DNA from: Chloracidobacterium sp.
Lineage (GTDB): Bacteria; Acidobacteriota; Blastocatellia; Pyrinomonadales; Pyrinomonadaceae
Direction of reading: 5' to 3'
Assembly: GCA_016716305.1 (NCBI GenBank)
Contig: JADJWP010000002.1
Span: forward strand, 2,478,501 to 2,542,500
DNA: 64,000 bases
In this document: one piece after another, positions 63,315 to 64,000 of the stretch
How positions within the stretch are numbered: position 1 is the stretch's first letter
How the letters are laid out: the number at the start of each line of letters is the position of its first letter
The notes under the pieces: generated by a model
What the model was told of the DNA's origin: nothing
Databases searched by the model: none
What the model saw: only the letters and a program-made list of their open reading frames with translations
Program-made: the position numbers and the translations under genes

Positions 63315-63920
63315 GTGGAAGTTCTTATCACCCGCACAACCCAAGAGATCGCCGAAGCCTGCGATCGCCTGTCAAAGGCCGGAGCGCTCGGGTGCGATAC
63401 AGAAACGTCGGGGTTCAATTCGAGCGTAGGAAGACTCTTCTCTATCCAGTTCTCAGACGGCGAGTTTAACGTTCTGGTCCCTTTAAGCGAAGGCGTCGAT
63501 ATTGGCGGATTTGCCGATCTGCTGGCTGACGACAGTATCGTAAAGATATTTCACAACGCCAAGTTCGACCTTGAATTCCTTTACGATGCGGGCCACGCGG
63601 TACGAAATATTTATGACACAATGATAGCCGAAAAGGTTCTGACCCGCGGGGCGAACCAGTCGGCTTCGCTCGCCGAAACGCTCTACCGCTACTTCGCCGT
63701 CGATCTGGACAAATCGCAGCGTGCAAAATTTACCCGCAAATGGGACGGTGTCTGGACGCCTGAACTCGTTGACTATGCGCTTTCCGACGTCGTTCATCTT
63801 CCGCAGCTGATGATCGAACAAAAGAGCTGGCTTGCAAAACTGGGGTTGATCGATGAATGCGAAAAACAATTCGCGAGAGTATTCGACACCGATCAAATCA
63901 AGGTCGATCACCACCGGTGA
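63315..63920 (+). CDS. RNase D-like 3'-5' exonuclease (DEDDy)
   Basis: This 201-residue protein is a bare exonuclease domain. The motifs are D28-T-E30 (GCDTETSGF), D85 (HNAKFDLEFLYD) and Y154-x3-D158 (YALSDVVHLPQL), the DEDDy set. It lacks the HRDC domains of full RNase D, as in many bacterial short forms. It starts at a GTG with a weak ribosome site. Its last 13 bases overlap an open frame on the other strand. It likely trims RNA or DNA ends. Confidence 0.85.
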   Translation: MEVLITRTTQEIAEACDRLSKAGALGCDTETSGFNSSVGRLFSIQFSDGEFNVLVPLSEGVDIGGFADLLADDSIVKIFHNAKFDLEFLYDAGHAVRNIYDTMIAEKVLTRGANQSASLAETLYRYFAVDLDKSQRAKFTRKWDGVWTPELVDYALSDVVHLPQLMIEQKSWLAKLGLIDECEKQFARVFDTDQIKVDHHR

Positions 63921-64000
63921 TATGCCGGATGCCCTTCTTTGACGGCGACGAATGTTCCGCGGCATGTGTCGCAGACCTTGCCCCCGGCGATCAGTTCAGC
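63908..64000 (-). CDS. C-terminal fragment of a zinc-ribbon-like protein, cut by window edge
   Basis: The minus-strand frame open from the window end gives 30 residues (GGKVCDTCRGTFVAVKEGHPAYHRW, then stop). It has a C-x2-C pair and a following His, like half a zinc ribbon. It converges on the exonuclease gene and overlaps its end by 13 bases. The call is tentative because only the tail is present. Confidence 0.4.
   Translation of the reverse strand, partial: AELIAGGKVCDTCRGTFVAVKEGHPAYHRW

Noticed and set aside
1..64000. tRNA, rRNA, CRISPR arrays, prophage or IS elements
   Set aside because: No cloverleaf sequence with a TTCGA arm, no spaced direct repeats and no transposase or integrase motif was seen. 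This was a reading by eye, not a scan.

Overview
This window looks like a chromosomal piece from an Acidobacteriota bacterium, most likely class Blastocatellia (Pyrinomonadaceae-like). The argument is inferential. It rests on an Oar-type TonB-dependent receptor with an N-terminal carboxypeptidase-regulatory-like domain, a Gram-negative envelope (lipoproteins, Oar-like barrel, Wzc-like kinase), moderate GC content, many secreted proteins of unknown function, and often weak Shine-Dalgarno sequences mixed with a few strong GGAGG sites. No rRNA, tRNA, CRISPR array, prophage, insertion sequence or plasmid function was recognised, so this reads as ordinary core chromosome with lineage-specific secreted genes.

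Layout. 1-5.8 kb: an elongasome operon (end of mreD, mrdA/PBP2, rodA, then PBP1A) closed by a bidirectional terminator. 5.8-10.6 kb: mostly minus-strand genes (esterase, SugE/Gdx guanidinium exporter, lipoprotein, lipB, thioredoxin-like protein, PepSY protein). 10.6-18.1 kb: small enzymes and secreted proteins (MBL hydrolase, J-domain-like coiled-coil protein, DinB plus BaiN-type flavoprotein, YceI, VanX-like dipeptidase, PilZ). 18.1-22 kb: a 743-base non-coding stretch followed by the Oar-like receptor. 22-32.3 kb: plus-strand run of GT4 glycosyltransferase plus amylo-alpha-1,6-glucosidase, M14 carboxypeptidase plus recN, asparaginase, subtilase and a secreted unknown. 32.3-41.5 kb: a very large Nfn-like fused oxidoreductase, a Wzc-like tyrosine autokinase and rmlB/rmlD. 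41.5-50.9 kb: lytic transglycosylase, soluble MgtE_N/CBS protein, redoxin/TlpA pair, DinB, purL-abgT. 51-58 kb: hemW, a 5'-nucleotidase overlapping kynA, a cold-shock gene, selA and serC. 58-64 kb: TPR and repeat-containing secreted proteins, a beta-helix protein, yceH and an RNase D-like exonuclease.

How the genes work together. Cell-wall growth is well represented: PBP2-RodA-PBP1A, a lytic transglycosylase and a D-Ala-D-Ala dipeptidase. Surface polysaccharide is represented by Wzc-like, RmlB and RmlD. PurL next to AbgT suggests a link between purine synthesis and folate-catabolite uptake. SelA implies selenocysteine use, although no selenoprotein was found here.

The most unusual feature is a 78-bp near-perfect palindrome, exactly 26 codons long, inserted in frame inside hemW. 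It resembles protein-coding palindromic elements such as those of Rickettsia, and no second copy was noticed in the window. No clearly new multi-gene system was recognised.
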